From Zygnema cylindricum (lineage: Eukaryota > Streptophyta > Zygnematophyceae > Zygnematales > Zygnemataceae), in assembly GCA_037447655.1 (NCBI GenBank), contig JBBHKE010000413.1, positions 1 through 64,000 on the forward strand: a stretch of DNA of 64,000 nucleotides, written 5' to 3'. A model generated the notes under the pieces. It had not been told where the DNA came from. It saw only the letters and a list, made by a program, of their open reading frames with translations, and did not search any database. Position 1 is the first letter of the stretch. The number at the start of each line of letters is the position of its first letter. Made by a program: the position numbers and the translations under genes. Positions 46,550 through 57,707 of the stretch are shown here, piece after piece.

Positions 46550-47601
46550 TGTAGAAATTAATGGTTCATTTTTAAGTATTTTCTAGGTCTAAATTAAAAT
46601 ACAGAAAGAAGCCGAGGCAGTCTATCTCTAACTTCTCTCTCCAACTCCCACACTTGTCGCAGTCACTAGGAAGTAAGAGTGGAAGCTAGAGCCATGGCTG
46701 CCAAGGCTATCCATAGATTTACGGGAAATAGATTAGTTTATTTACCGGTTTATTTACTAAAAGGATTGGTGTCAGAATCAGGATTTGATCCTGGTACCTA
46801 CGGAATGATAGATAGCCGGTAGCCGGTAGCCCTAACCGTTAAGTCTAGATCCAACGATACACAGTATAGGGTTTGATAATTATTTAAATACAATTACGTT
46901 GGATAATTCATTTAACTACAACTGCGTACGGGATACATAGATCCAGTTATATAAAAGTACGGATTAAAGTACGGACAAGGAACAAGTATCACACATTTGT
47001 TTCGATAGCGAAAAAGAATACCGCGCAGGTATTTATTACGGCTACGATTAAATATGCATTTAATCGGACGGCCGGAATGAATACCGAGATTGCGGAAGAG
47101 GCTTTCAGCGGTTTGTGGTCATCGCCACATCAAATGACACGTGGCAGAAAGACATTCGATCGCGGCATCTCAGGGAGCGAATCCGGATATACCACGTGTC
47201 GACATTTAGGACATGTCGAACAGTATTCGTACATAAAGTACACCGGCAGCTGTACTTTTGTATACGGAGGAGTATTATGATTGGTCTGTACAACAGTAGA
47301 TAGAGTTTGTGAGAGAGATAGGACTTGGAAAAAAATAGTAGATAGGACCCTCTCTCCCAAAGAGCTTCTGTACAAAATGTCAACTTTGACCTTTCATAAC
47401 TTACTGCTCAGGGGAGCAAATTCAGAGATTCTTTTTGCTATCGACTCAGGGGACTCTTGCCTTCACAAGGGTGAGGGTGTTCAGAGTTTTTGTTTGCCAG
47501 GTTGGCAATAATTCTTGCTGAAACACAAAGGGGTCATGGTTATCCTAGAGGCTTCTTGGAAGCTGTGCACTCTGTGGACTTATGGAGGTCTCAGAGTTTC
47601 A
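46550..47601 (+). mobile_element. Solo copia LTR (element C)
   Basis: 1052 bp, TGTAGAAATTAATGG to CAGAGTTTCA, flanked by perfect GAATC duplications at 46545-46549 and 47602-47606. It belongs to the same LTR group as elements B and E. Hairpins GCTCAGGGGAGC (47406-47417) and a mutated GACTC pair are present. Formed by LTR-LTR recombination. Confidence 0.92.
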
Positions 47602-47821
47602 GAATCAAACTCTTCACAATAACTATATTCCTATTTGAGATTTGCTCCATGATATTATTATATATTTTAGCGGCCTATGCGATGGACTCACTCTTGTTAT
47701 TAACCTGCTTGGCGCCTGAGTACACCTATTGAAATTATTTTGTATCATTTTCTCAAATACATTGTCAAGTACCTTATAACACTCCTGAATAAAAGTATGT
47801 GTTAGGAAGTGATCATGAACC

Positions 47822-47922
47822 GATGTCGTACACAATTCAATGAATCTGGTGGTGGTAGCAAGGTTATGTTCTGATGTCGTGCACAATTTAATGAATTTGG
47901 TGGTGGTAGCAAGGTTTTGTTT
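47822..47922. repeat. Tandem duplication, about 51 bp
   Basis: Two copies of a unit containing GTCGTGCACAATTTAATGAA and TGGTGGTGGTAGCAAGGTT. It abuts the left end of element D. Confidence 0.8.
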
Positions 47923-49133
47923 TGAAACTCTGAGACCTCCATTGACCCTCAGAGTATGCAGATCCAAAAGAAGCTAATCTAGATAGTGCCGAATCAAAGT
48001 TAATATAAACCCAAATGACTGACCCCTTGACAATCACAATCCCAATATAGATTCACCCCTGTGAAATAACACTTTCTGTGTGTTCAGTTCCACCACAGAA
48101 TGCAAAGTTAGAATATGAGATTTGGACACATTCACCCACCTTGACTTTCCATTATAAATGCAGCCACCCTGGCAGACAAAAACTCTGACCGACTACACCC
48201 ATGTGTAGCCTGGACTCCCCTGAGTCCGCAGCAAAAAGAATCACTGAAAATGGTCAAGTAACTTGATAGTTATGGCTGGCCAAAGTTTGCCATTTAAACA
48301 GAGTGCTCTCTGGGAGAGGCAGCTGCCTACCCAAAATTTTCTAAGTCCTATTCCCTCTCTAAAACTCTATCTACTGAAGTACGGCACCAATCAAATTACT
48401 GTGTCGTATGGAAAAGTACAGGTGCCGGTGTACTTTATGTACGGCCGTTGTACGACATGGCCAAAATGTCGACACGTGTCAACTCAGGATTAGTTCATGT
48501 AATCTCCGGAATTTTCGTAGTCCAATGTTATCACGCCACGTGTCATCTAACGTGGCAAAGACCGTAAAACGCCAAAAATGCCTTTTCCGTGATCGCGGCG
48601 CCTATCGTGGCCGTCCGATCAAAACCGGCTATAATCCTAGCCGCTGAAATTCGACGCGCGGTATTTATTTCGCTATCGAAACAAATGCGCGGTATTTGTT
48701 TCGCTATCGAAACAAATGCGTGGTATCCATTTTGTCCACATACCGTACTTCGTACTAAATCAAACTGTATCTATGTACTAAGTATCTATTAGCCGTTAAA
48801 CGGATTAATCTACATATAACAATTTATATATTTATCAAACCCTAAATATCGTAATATCTGTCCTAGACTTAACGGCTAGAGCTAACGGCTAATGCGGATT
48901 GACGGACGACAAGTACCAGGATCAATTCCTGGGTCCGTCAACTAACTTTTGGTAAGTCTACCTATTTCACCCACTGTCTTCTCTAGAGAGCCTAGGCAGC
49001 CATAGCTCTAGCTCCCTATCCAGCCTTCAGTGACTACAACAAGTGTGGGGGCTTGGATAGGGGAGTTAGAGGCAGACCGCCTCAGCTCTTTTTCTATCCT
49101 AATACAGACCTAGAAAATATCCAAATATCAACA
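47923..49133 (-). repeat. 3' LTR of copia element D
   Basis: 1211 bp; plus strand TGAAACTCTGAGACC to AATATCAACA. Hairpin GGACTCCCCTGAGTCC at 48212-48227. The T-arm-like module at 48870-48950 has a 9-bp outer stem TTGACGGAC/GTCCGTCAA. Confidence 0.9.
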
Positions 49134-49243
49134 CTCCCCTTATTTTCTAGTCTATTTTCTTTCAACTTCCACAAACAAGTAAACAAACACCCCCTCCTTT
49201 TTTTTTCTTTTCTTTTTTCTTTTTCCTTTTCCTTTCATAAAAC

Positions 49244-49666
49244 TTAAGAATTTAACACGTGCATTAAATGAACTGAAATGATAATTGCATCACACATTTT
49301 ATTCAACATCCCATTTTTCATAAATCCGAGCAAAGATTTTATCCACTTCATCACTCTTTCATCCACACACAAACCGATTTCCCTCTTGCGATCCAAACAG
49401 CCAGCCCCATTTCCAATCTGCAACATACACCCAGATGCTAACCCTTTTACAGGCACATCTTCACAAGTGACGTCACACCAAGTAGTGATGTCAAATCCAT
49501 CCACCCCCAAATATTCCCAAAAAACACTAGTCCCCACTAATTTCCTCAAAAGATCTACATCTTTCGTACTCATATTTTTATCCATGATAATTACCCCATT
49601 TTTTGAACTTCCCTCACTCTCTCCCATGGAATTCTTTCCACTATTACTTTCTAATTTAATTCCCAA
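49244..49666 (-). pseudogene. Shortened RT-RNase H remnant (element D)
   Basis: 140 open codons that align piecewise with the end of copia pol: SEGSSKNGVIIMDKNMS, then FDITTWCDVTCEDVPVKG, MKWIKSLLGFMKNG and a degenerate CDAIIISV. RT motifs and several RNase H segments are missing by small deletions that keep the frame open. No catalytic function is expected. Confidence 0.75.
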
Positions 49667-49868
49667 TAAAAATTTCTTTTCCCCTTAAACCTTTAATCAA
49701 ATATTTCTCTTCTCCCCTATCCTTTGAAACCTCTTCGAGTTTCACTTCTCCCCTTTCCTCGGAATCCGTTGAAGTCTCCCTTTCCGACCAGTTTTCTGGT
49801 TCCCTATTATATATAAAATTATCCTGATTAATTTTATCTTTCCCGCTTTCACTTATGGATCCTAGAAC

Positions 49869-51128
49869 TTACTTTCTCATTTCTAAGTCATACACTCTAC
49901 ACTCCTCGACATCCTCAAGTACCTCCTCTCTCTTTACTTCCCTTATACCTCCAAAAGCACACTGTTGCCTTCGTGCAATTACTGTGTGCTTTTCTTTCTT
50001 CCCCATACTACTAATCCGGAGAAGCTCTAAAATATCTTCATCCTCTTTCTCCTCTTCCCCTTCTTCCTCCTCATCCACATTCCAACTTCTAAGTTTTTCC
50101 AAACAAGGGCATTCCTCCATATAATGACCCGGTTCCCTACAAAAGAAGCAAGCCCCCTTTTTCAAAGCTCCCCTTTCTTTTCCTCTCCCTCTCTTTCCAC
50201 CAAAGTTCCGATAAGGTTTATCTTTGTCTTTCTTTCTCTCATCACGCTTCTGCTCGTCACCACCGTTCCTCTCATCACGCTTTCGCTCGTCACTGTCGTT
50301 CCTCTCATCACGCTTCCGCCAATCACCACCAGCTGAAAATGCATTGACCCTGTCCTTTCCCCTACGAAGCTCCAAAGTGCTTTCCTTCACAAGAATTATC
50401 CCCATGGTAAAGCTCCAAGTCCATGAGGAGCCATCCATTGCCTACATACGACAAATGATGTTTTCGTACTCATCTGGGAGTTTCATAAATAGTGTATTAA
50501 TCTTACTCTCCTCAGATTCTACATATCCCGCACCAGTAAGCTCAACGTATAACGCAGCAATATCATTGCAAAACTCTTTATAAACGTAGGCATTTATTTC
50601 CTGTTTTACTAATTGCTGCCTCTGAATAGTCTCACTCTTATAAATCTGAATTAATGCTTCCCATATCTTTAAAGCTTTGGTTAGACTTAAAAGAGTGATA
50701 GCTATTGACTTAGACACATATCTAAGTATGAGATGTTTTGCTATAGTGTTTTTGTATTCCCATATTTTTGTGTCATTTTCTTCAGTTTTAATCCCTACAT
50801 GTGGTACCATAGCTGAGAGCCTAGCTCCCCTCACCATAGGTGTCCTTTTTTCCTTCTCCCCTATTTCCCTATCCACGGAAAGATTTTTCCCTTCACCTTC
50901 CATTGCATCTGAGCTCCGGTTGATATTCTAGGCTGCCTCAGATGAATCTCCATAGTAAGCTCCTCCAAAGCGAGGTGGCGGACACCTCACTTGTCCCGAA
51001 ACAATTCCCCATAAGTGTTTCTCAAAAAGCAATCCCGCCATTGTAAACTCCCAATAGGTGAAGTCTGTTCCATCGAACATAGGCACCTTAGATGGTGGGC
51101 CCATAACCTGAAACTCTGAGACCTCCAT
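49869..51128 (-). pseudogene. gag polyprotein of element D with fused integrase-linker tail
   Basis: One continuous frame of about 420 codons starting at an ATG in the LTR (51128; MEVSEFQVMG) and passing through the PBS ATG. Two TAG stops interrupt it (50928-50930, 50442-50444). The second replaces the Gln of the VQELPDS-type sequence (CAG to TAG). Blocks: TIAKHLILRYVSKSIA, LKIWEALIQIYKSETIQRQQ, MKLPDEYENIICR, a KRDERNDSDE-type charged tandem repeat, an intact zinc knuckle CFFCREPGHYMEEC, and QQCAFGGIREVKR. At the end it joins DVEECRVYDLEMRK, which belongs to the linker after integrase. The deletion thus fused gag to downstream pol in frame. Confidence 0.85.
51094..51108 (-). other. Primer-binding site, copia element D
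   Basis: GGTTATGGGCCCACC on the minus strand, directly inside the LTR. All 15 bases complement the anticodon arm of plant initiator-Met tRNA as I remember it. Confidence 0.8.
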
Positions 51129-52319
51129 TGGCCCTCAGAGTATGCAGATCCAAAAGAAGCTAATCTTGATAGTGCCGACTCCAAGTTAATATAAACCCAA
51201 ATGATTGACCCCTTGACAGTCACAATCGCAATATAGATTCACCCTTGTGAAATAACACTTTCTGTGTGTTCAGTTCCACCACATAATGCAAAGTTAGAAT
51301 ATGAGATTTGGACACATTCACCCACTTTGAATTTCCCTTATAAATGCAGCCACCCTGGCAGACAAAAACTCTGACCGACTACACCCCTGTGTAACGTAGA
51401 CTCCGCTGAGTCCGCAGCAAAAAGAATCACTGAAAATGGTCAAGTAAATTGATAGTTATGGCTGGCCAAAGTTTGCCATTTATACAGAGTGCTCTCTGGG
51501 AGAGGCAGCTGCCTACCCAAAATTTTTTAAGTCATATTCCCTCTCTAAAACTCTATCTACTGAAGTACGGCACCAATCAAATTACTGTGTCGTACAAAAA
51601 AGTACATGTGTCAGTGTACTTTATGTACGGCCGTTGTACGACATGGCCAAAATGTCGACACGTGTCAACTCAGGATTAGTTCCTGTAATCTCCGGAATTC
51701 CCGTAGTCTAATGTTATCACGCCACGTGTCATCTGACGTGGCAAAGACCGTAAAACGCCAAAAATGCCTTTTCCGTGATCGCGGCGCCTATCGTGGCTTT
51801 CCAATCAAAACCGGCTATAATCCTAGCCGCTGAAATTCGACGCGCGGTATTTGTTTCGCTATCGAAACAAATGCGCGGTATTTGTTTCGCTATCGAAACA
51901 AATGCGCGGTATCCATTCTGTCCACATGTCGTACTTCGTACTAAATCAAACTGTATCTATGTACTAAGTATCTATTAGCCGTTAAACGGATTAATCTACA
52001 TATAACAATTTATATATTTATCAAACCCTAAATATCGTAATATCTGTCCTAGACTTAACGGCTAGAGCTAACGGCTAATGCGGATTGACGGACGACAGGT
52101 ACCAGGATCAATTCCTGGGTCCGTCAACTAACTTTTGGTAAGTCTACCTATTTCACCCCTTGTCTTCTCTAGAGAGCCTAGGCAGCCATGGCTCTAGCTC
52201 CCTATCCAGCCTTCAGTGACTACAACAAGTGTAGGGGCTTTGATAGGGGAGTTAGAGGCAGACCGCCTCAGCTCTTTTTCTATCCTAATACAGACCTAGA
52301 AAATACTCAAATATCAACA
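51109..52319 (-). repeat. 5' LTR of copia element D
   Basis: 1211 bp, same ends and near-identical sequence to 47923-49133, consistent with a recent insertion. Confidence 0.9.
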
Positions 52320-52733
52320 TGTTTTTTTCCCAAAGCGACATTGCTTTACGATACTTCAATGATTTATTCTTCACGCTAATGACCACTTTCCAAAGATATC
52401 GAAGCACCAACTAAGCGTTAATGTACTTAATCCATATTCGACAGTCGAACTAATTAAAAAAACTATCTGTTTGAACATATGAAAAATCTTCTCATTATCG
52501 CACTTATCTCAACTAGATTTAAATCATTATCCACAACGTATTTACCTTTTCAATCTCCATTATTTTTAGCCTATACATCATCAACACATCTATAACTACC
52601 AAGTGTTTCACTTGGATGCTATCTTTTTTCCCAAGATCATAAACTCTATATCCTTTTACATTTTCATCATATCCAAGTAGGTACCCATATCTTCTTTCCC
52701 AAGATCATAAACTTTATATCCTTTTACATTTTC
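52320..52733 (-). mobile_element. Copia element F, left fragment (integrase-to-RT linker region)
   Basis: The minus strand encodes YLLGYDENVKGYRVYDL-like linker sequence twice (near 52690-52630 and 52733-52690), a local duplication of about 70 bp. The TTTTC at the junction with element E continues at 59132. The rest (52320-52600) is too decayed to read. Confidence 0.65.
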
Positions 52734-53746
52734 TGTTGAAATAACAGGTTATTTTAGTATTTTCTAGGTTTTCCAAAATGCAGAAAAAGAAGCCGAGGCA
52801 GTCTGCCTCTAACTTCTCTCTTCAGCTCCCACACTTGTCGTAGTCACTGAAGGTTGAAAAGGGAGCTAGAGCCATGGCTGCCTATGCTGATTAGAGATAG
52901 AGTTACGGGTTGTAGATTTTGGTAGATTTACCAAAATAGAAATTGAGGTACCTACCGTCCGTCAACATAGCCGGTAGCCTTAGCCAGTTAGTCTGGCATC
53001 ATGGTTGGACAAATAGGGTTTCGTAATTATTTAGATGTTAACACGTAGCCTATTTTCATTCAACGGAATATTTAGATATAGATACAGTTGTAATGTACGG
53101 CCACGGAACATCCGAAACGGATACCACGCTATTTGTTTCGAAGGCGAAACAAATAGCGCGCAAGTATTTATGACGGCCACGATTGTAATCCGACTTCATC
53201 GGACGGCCACGAAGCATGCCGTAATCGCGGAATGAGTTTTCGGCGGTTATGGTCGACGTCACATCAATTGCCACGTGGCACAATCACATTGGATTTCGGC
53301 ATCTCTGGGGATTCCGGGAACGAATCCAAAAATGACATGTGTCGACTTGTTGGCCATGTTGTACAATGGCCGTACACAAAGTAAATCGGCACATGTACCT
53401 TTATGTACGATACACTCTTATGATTGGTGCCGTACTTAAGTAGATAGAGTTTTAGAGAGAGATAGGACTTAGAAACTTTTGGTAGATTAGACCCTCTCTC
53501 CCAGAAAGCAGTTGTACAAAAAGGTCAACTTTGACCCTTCATAACTTACTGCTCAGGGGAGAAAATTCAGAGATTTTTTTTGCTATAGACTCAAGGGAGT
53601 CTTGCCTTTACAGGGGTGAAGGTGGTCAGAGTTTTTGTCTGCCAGGGTGGCAGTTATTCTTGCTGAAACACAAAGGGGTCAGGGTTATCCTTGAGGCTTC
53701 GTGTGAGCTGCCTACTTTGAGGTCCTATGGAGGTCTCAGAGTTTCA
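52734..53746 (+). repeat. 5' LTR of copia element E
   Basis: TGTTGAAATAACAGG to CAGAGTTTCA; 1013 bp. Confidence 0.92.
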
Positions 53747-53761
53747 GGTTATGGGCCCACC
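53747..53761 (+). other. Primer-binding site, copia element E
   Basis: GGTTATGGGCCCACC immediately after the LTR. It is complementary to GGTGGGCCCATAACC in the anticodon arm of plant tRNA-iMet (from memory), not to the tRNA 3' end used by most plant copia elements. Confidence 0.8.
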
Positions 53762-54700
53762 ATCTAGGGTGCCCATATTCAATGGAGCTGGCTTCATATA
53801 CTGGGAAAGTATGATGACAGGAGCTCTATGTGAGAAACGGTTTTAGGGAATAGTGAGTGGACGGGTGAGGCGTCCATCCAGTCTTGGGATACCTCCAGGG
53901 ATTACAAGAGGCAGATTCACTAGAGATGCAGATTCATCTTCAACGGAGGAGACAAAGGAAGGAGAGGTGGTGGACAAAGGAAAGGAGAAGGAGACAATCA
54001 CACCAATAGCAACCGGTTCGGCATTCATGTCACCTATTCCGAGGAACGAGGAGAATGATATTGATACGTGGGACTTCAACAATATGGCGGCTAAGCACTT
54101 CATCCTCCGCCATCTTACTCAAGGGCTTGCATCTCCCCATTTGTAGGTAGAGAGAGCATCCGATCTTTGGATGGCTCTCATACAGATGTACCGAAGTGGT
54201 ACGATTCAGCAACAATAGTTCGCTGATCAGAAAATTAAAGAGTATGTATACAAAGGAGGGAAGATGTTGGATTTTTGCAATAAGCTTGCTACACTTTTCA
54301 TGGAACTAGAAAGTGCTCGAAAAGTATTTAGTGAAAAGGAAAAGGTTAACTGTTTACTGATGAAGTTACCTGAGGAGTTTGAGAACATAGTAAAGCGTGT
54401 GCAGGATTTGGCGGACTCAAGGTGGATTTGGAATTTAGTGGTAGGGATGATTCTCGTGCGAGAGAATACAATTGAGATCCGAAGGGGAGGAAAGAGTGGG
54501 CAAGCTTTGGTAGCCGGGACTGATTGGAGAAACAATGATTTTAGAAAACAGGTTAGAAATTATCAAGGGGAGGTGCAGAAAAATCAGACCGAGGAGTTCG
54601 GACCAAGGACTTCAAAGGATTGTGCCATTTTTGTAAGAAACTCGGGCACTATATGGCTGAATGCACTAAGTTAACCGAGCTGCGGTTAAAGGAGGGGCAG
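53751..54700 (+). pseudogene. Copia gag (element E)
   Basis: Begins with the ATG inside the PBS (53751) and reads PSRVPIFNGAGFIYWES. TAG at 53844-53846 replaces a Trp codon, TAG at about 54144 and near 54218 replace Gln codons. Other blocks are NMAAKHFILRHLTQGLASP, YVYKGGKMLDFCNKLATLF, LMKLPEEFENIVKRVQDLA and RGGKSGQALVAGTDWR. A frameshift near 54600 separates it from the zinc knuckle (CHFCKKLGHYMAEC in another frame). Confidence 0.85.
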
Positions 54701-54704
54701 ACTG

Positions 54705-55940
54705 GTGGACCCCCGAGAGGAAAGAAAAAAGGCCCTTGTGACACAGGTACATGAGGCGGAATCCGAGGACGAGGACGATGAACTCCTATTGGATGAGGAG
54801 TTGGAAGCGAAAAATGAGGTCGAAATTCCACGAAAGCAGAAATGTGCTTTCGGTGGATTGAAAGGTGAAGCAGGCTGGATTGTAGATTCAGGTGCATCCA
54901 TGCACATGTGTAAAGATAAACACCTGTTCGCTAAGATAAGAAAGATTCCCACCGTAGAGATAGAGTACGGGGATGGGAGGATAGTCACTACTACTCTTGT
55001 AGGATCGGTAGATCTGAAAGTGCTGGTAGAAGGAAAGACATCCATAGTTACATTCTTCGATGTATTGTTTATTCCAGAGCTGAACAAAAACCTCATCTCT
55101 GCGTCTGTATTAGATGATAAGGGTTTTGATAGTAGCACTAGGAAAGGATTCTTTACTGCTAGTTTTGAGAAGGAAGTTTATTTCACTGCTGAAAAAGGTA
55201 GCCAAGGAATGTTTAGGCTGATTTTAAGCAATGAAAAGAAGAAACTTTACTATGATGGTATTCATGATATAATGTTGTGGCATAAGAGGCTTAGGCATGT
55301 GAATCTAGATAAATTAAGAGAGATGAAAAAGATGGGAGTAGTGGAAGGGATTCAATTCGGTGAAAGTGAGTATCTAAGTGATTGTAGTGGATGTGCTCAA
55401 GGTAAAGCACACAGGTTACCCTTCCCAAAAACAGCCACCTATAAGGAAGAAAAGATTCTAGATTTAGTACACACAGATATATGGGGGCCGGCCAGAGTGC
55501 CATCACCCGGGGGGAAGAGATTTATGATGACTATCACCGATGATTGGTCTCGGTATTACAGGGTGTATTTTTTGAAATATATGTCAGAGGCTCAGGAATG
55601 TTTTAAACAATATAAAACATGGAGTGAAAAACTCCATGAAACCTCAATCAAGAGAGTAAGAAGTGACAATGGTGGAGAGTATACCTCTAACCGGTTTGAG
55701 GATTTTATGAGAGAAGATGGAGTGCAACACCAAAAGACAGTTCCTGAAAATCCTGAGCAGAATTGTGTAGCCGAAAGATTAAATAGAACACTGAGTGATA
55801 GTGCTAGGAGTATGCTGTCATATAAGAAGATAAGAAATAAGTTTTGGGCGGAACCAATGAAATGTGCAAATTATCTCAAGAATAAAGTTCTTACTTCAGC
55901 ATTAAAAGGCCAAACACCCTATAAGAGATCGACAGGCTGA
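54705..55940 (+). pseudogene. Copia protease-integrase (element E)
   Basis: 411 open codons: an acidic linker, protease active site WIVDSGASMHMC near residue 62, integrase zinc motif HKRLRH...CSGCAQGK near residues 193-235, catalytic HTDIWGPAR, RSDNGGEYTS and NCVAERLNRTL. TGA at 55938-55940 (STG-stop-KPYVSHLK) replaces an Arg codon. The linker continues in a new frame at 55980-56186 (LGYDEDLKGYRVYDLKREDII). Confidence 0.88.
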
Positions 55941-56521
55941 AAACCATATGTTTCACACTTAAAGGTTTTCGGGAGTCAAGTGTTCAGTTTAAACACAGAT
56001 CGGTCAAACTGGAAGTTAAACCCAAAAGGAAAACTAGGATATCTACTAGGATATGATGAAGATCTAAAAGGATACAGAGTCTATGATCTCAAAAGAGAGG
56101 ATATTATCCTAGTGAAGCATCTAGTGGTTATGGATGAAGGAAAATCTATAGATCTCTTTAATCATACAAAGACAGTCAAAATATGATTTGAGTCAGAAAA
56201 TTCTGTGACTTTGAGCTTCCTTACAATCCAGGATTTCAAGAAGATGATGATCTTGCACATACGGATCAGATCGAGAAGGACCCAAATGTGGAACCCCTAG
56301 AATTAACTCCAACCGAAGCTTAAGACATGGTAGAAATTGACCCGGAAACAAGGGATAGGGGAGAAGTAGAAAGTGTTCGAAAGAATCCAAGAGAGCCATC
56401 TATTCCGGCAATCGAGTTTGAGGGAGGAAGAAGAAGCAGCAAAAGACTGCAATAGAGACAAGTTAACAATAAGGTAACCAAACTATCTCACCCCGTTGAA
56501 CCTCAAACTTATAATGAGGCA

Positions 56522-57704
56522 ATGACTTATCTTGAAAGAAACCGGTGGAAGACAGCCATTAATGAAGAGATGGCCTCAATTATGGCAGCCGATACATGGG
56601 AATTGGTGGATTGTCCTCCTGACAAGAAGCCAATTGGGTGTAAGTGGGTATTTAAGCAGAAACTCAACCCGGATAACACCATTGAGCGCTACAAGGCTCG
56701 GTTAGTGGCGAAGGGATTTACCCAGAAAGAGGGAATTGACTACGAGGAGACTTTTGCCCCGGTCGTCACGTTTCCTTCGGTTCGGATACTTCTCAGTATG
56801 GCGGCAGCAGAAGACATGGAAGTGCATCAGATGGACATCAAGACGGCCTTCCTACATGGAGAGTTGGAAGAGGAAATTTTTATGCGACAACCCGAAGGAA
56901 TTTGTGGAGCAAGGGGAGGAAAGCAAGGTATGCCGATTGATCAAATCTTTGTATGGGCTGAAACAAGCGCCCCGACAATGGAATAAGAAGCTCGATGAGT
57001 TTATAACAGGTTTGGGATATATTCGGATCAGCTCACATCACTCAATTTATTTGTTTGAATATGAGGAAGGAATTATTTTTATTGGAATTTATGTAGATGA
57101 TTTGCTTGTTTTAAGTAAATCTATGGATAAAATAAATAAGTTGAAAAATGATTTAAAAGTAAGATTTGAGATGAAGGATATGGGAGAAGCAAGGTATATT
57201 TTGGGAATTCAGGTAGAAAGAGACAGAGATAGAAAGATAATAAGATTATCTCAAAAAAAGGCCATTGGAAACATGTTAGAAAAATTCCAAATGGACAAGG
57301 CTAATCGTTGTACCACTCATATGGAATTAAAGAAGGGAAGTGAGGGGAGTGAGGAAGAGGGAGTTATAATCTTAGATGATGAGTTAGGCCCGGAAGAGAA
57401 AAGATTTATGCAGACCATCCCTTATAGACAAGTAGTGGGCAGCCTAATATATTTTATGAATTGTGCCCGTCCGGACATAGCCGCAGCTGTAGGAGTACTA
57501 AGTAGGAGTCTGAATGCTCCCACTAAGAAAGATTGGGAGGTAGCTAAAAGAGTCTTTAGATATCTCATAGGGACTAAGAATCTATGGTTGCATTTGGGTG
57601 GGAACAATACTGACATCACCACTTGGAGTGATGCCAGCTATGGGGATGCTCCTATGAGGAGATGCACACCTGGATATGTATTGTATGTGGGTGATGGGGC
57701 TTGA
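56522..57704 (+). pseudogene. Copia RT (element E)
   Basis: N-terminal frame 56522-56986 with KPIGCKWVFKQKLNPDNTIE, RYKARLVAKGFTQKEGIDYE and HQMDIKTAFLHGELEEEIF. One extra A near 56900 shifts the frame, and the true continuation runs in the frame of 56736-57704 with RLIKSLYGLKQAPRQWNKKL, YVDD at 57090-57101, KDMGEARYILGIQVERD and YRQVVGSLIYFMNCARPDIA. RNase H starts with TTWSDASYGDAPMRR. A TGA at 57702-57704 (Trp in relatives) ends it. Confidence 0.88.
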
Positions 57705-57707
57705 TGC

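Larger units (their letters stand above)
47923..52319 (-). mobile_element. Copia element D, compact gag-retaining derivative
   Basis: Reverse-oriented, 4397 bp. Two LTRs of identical length (1211 bp; 47923-49133 and 51109-52319) with few visible differences, and a perfect TGTTT target duplication (47918-47922 and 52320-52324). The interior is only 1975 bp: PBS, gag with a zinc knuckle, a jump into the integrase C-terminal linker, then a shortened RNase H and the polypurine tract. Protease, the integrase core and most of RT are absent, so it depended on other elements for movement. Confidence 0.9.
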
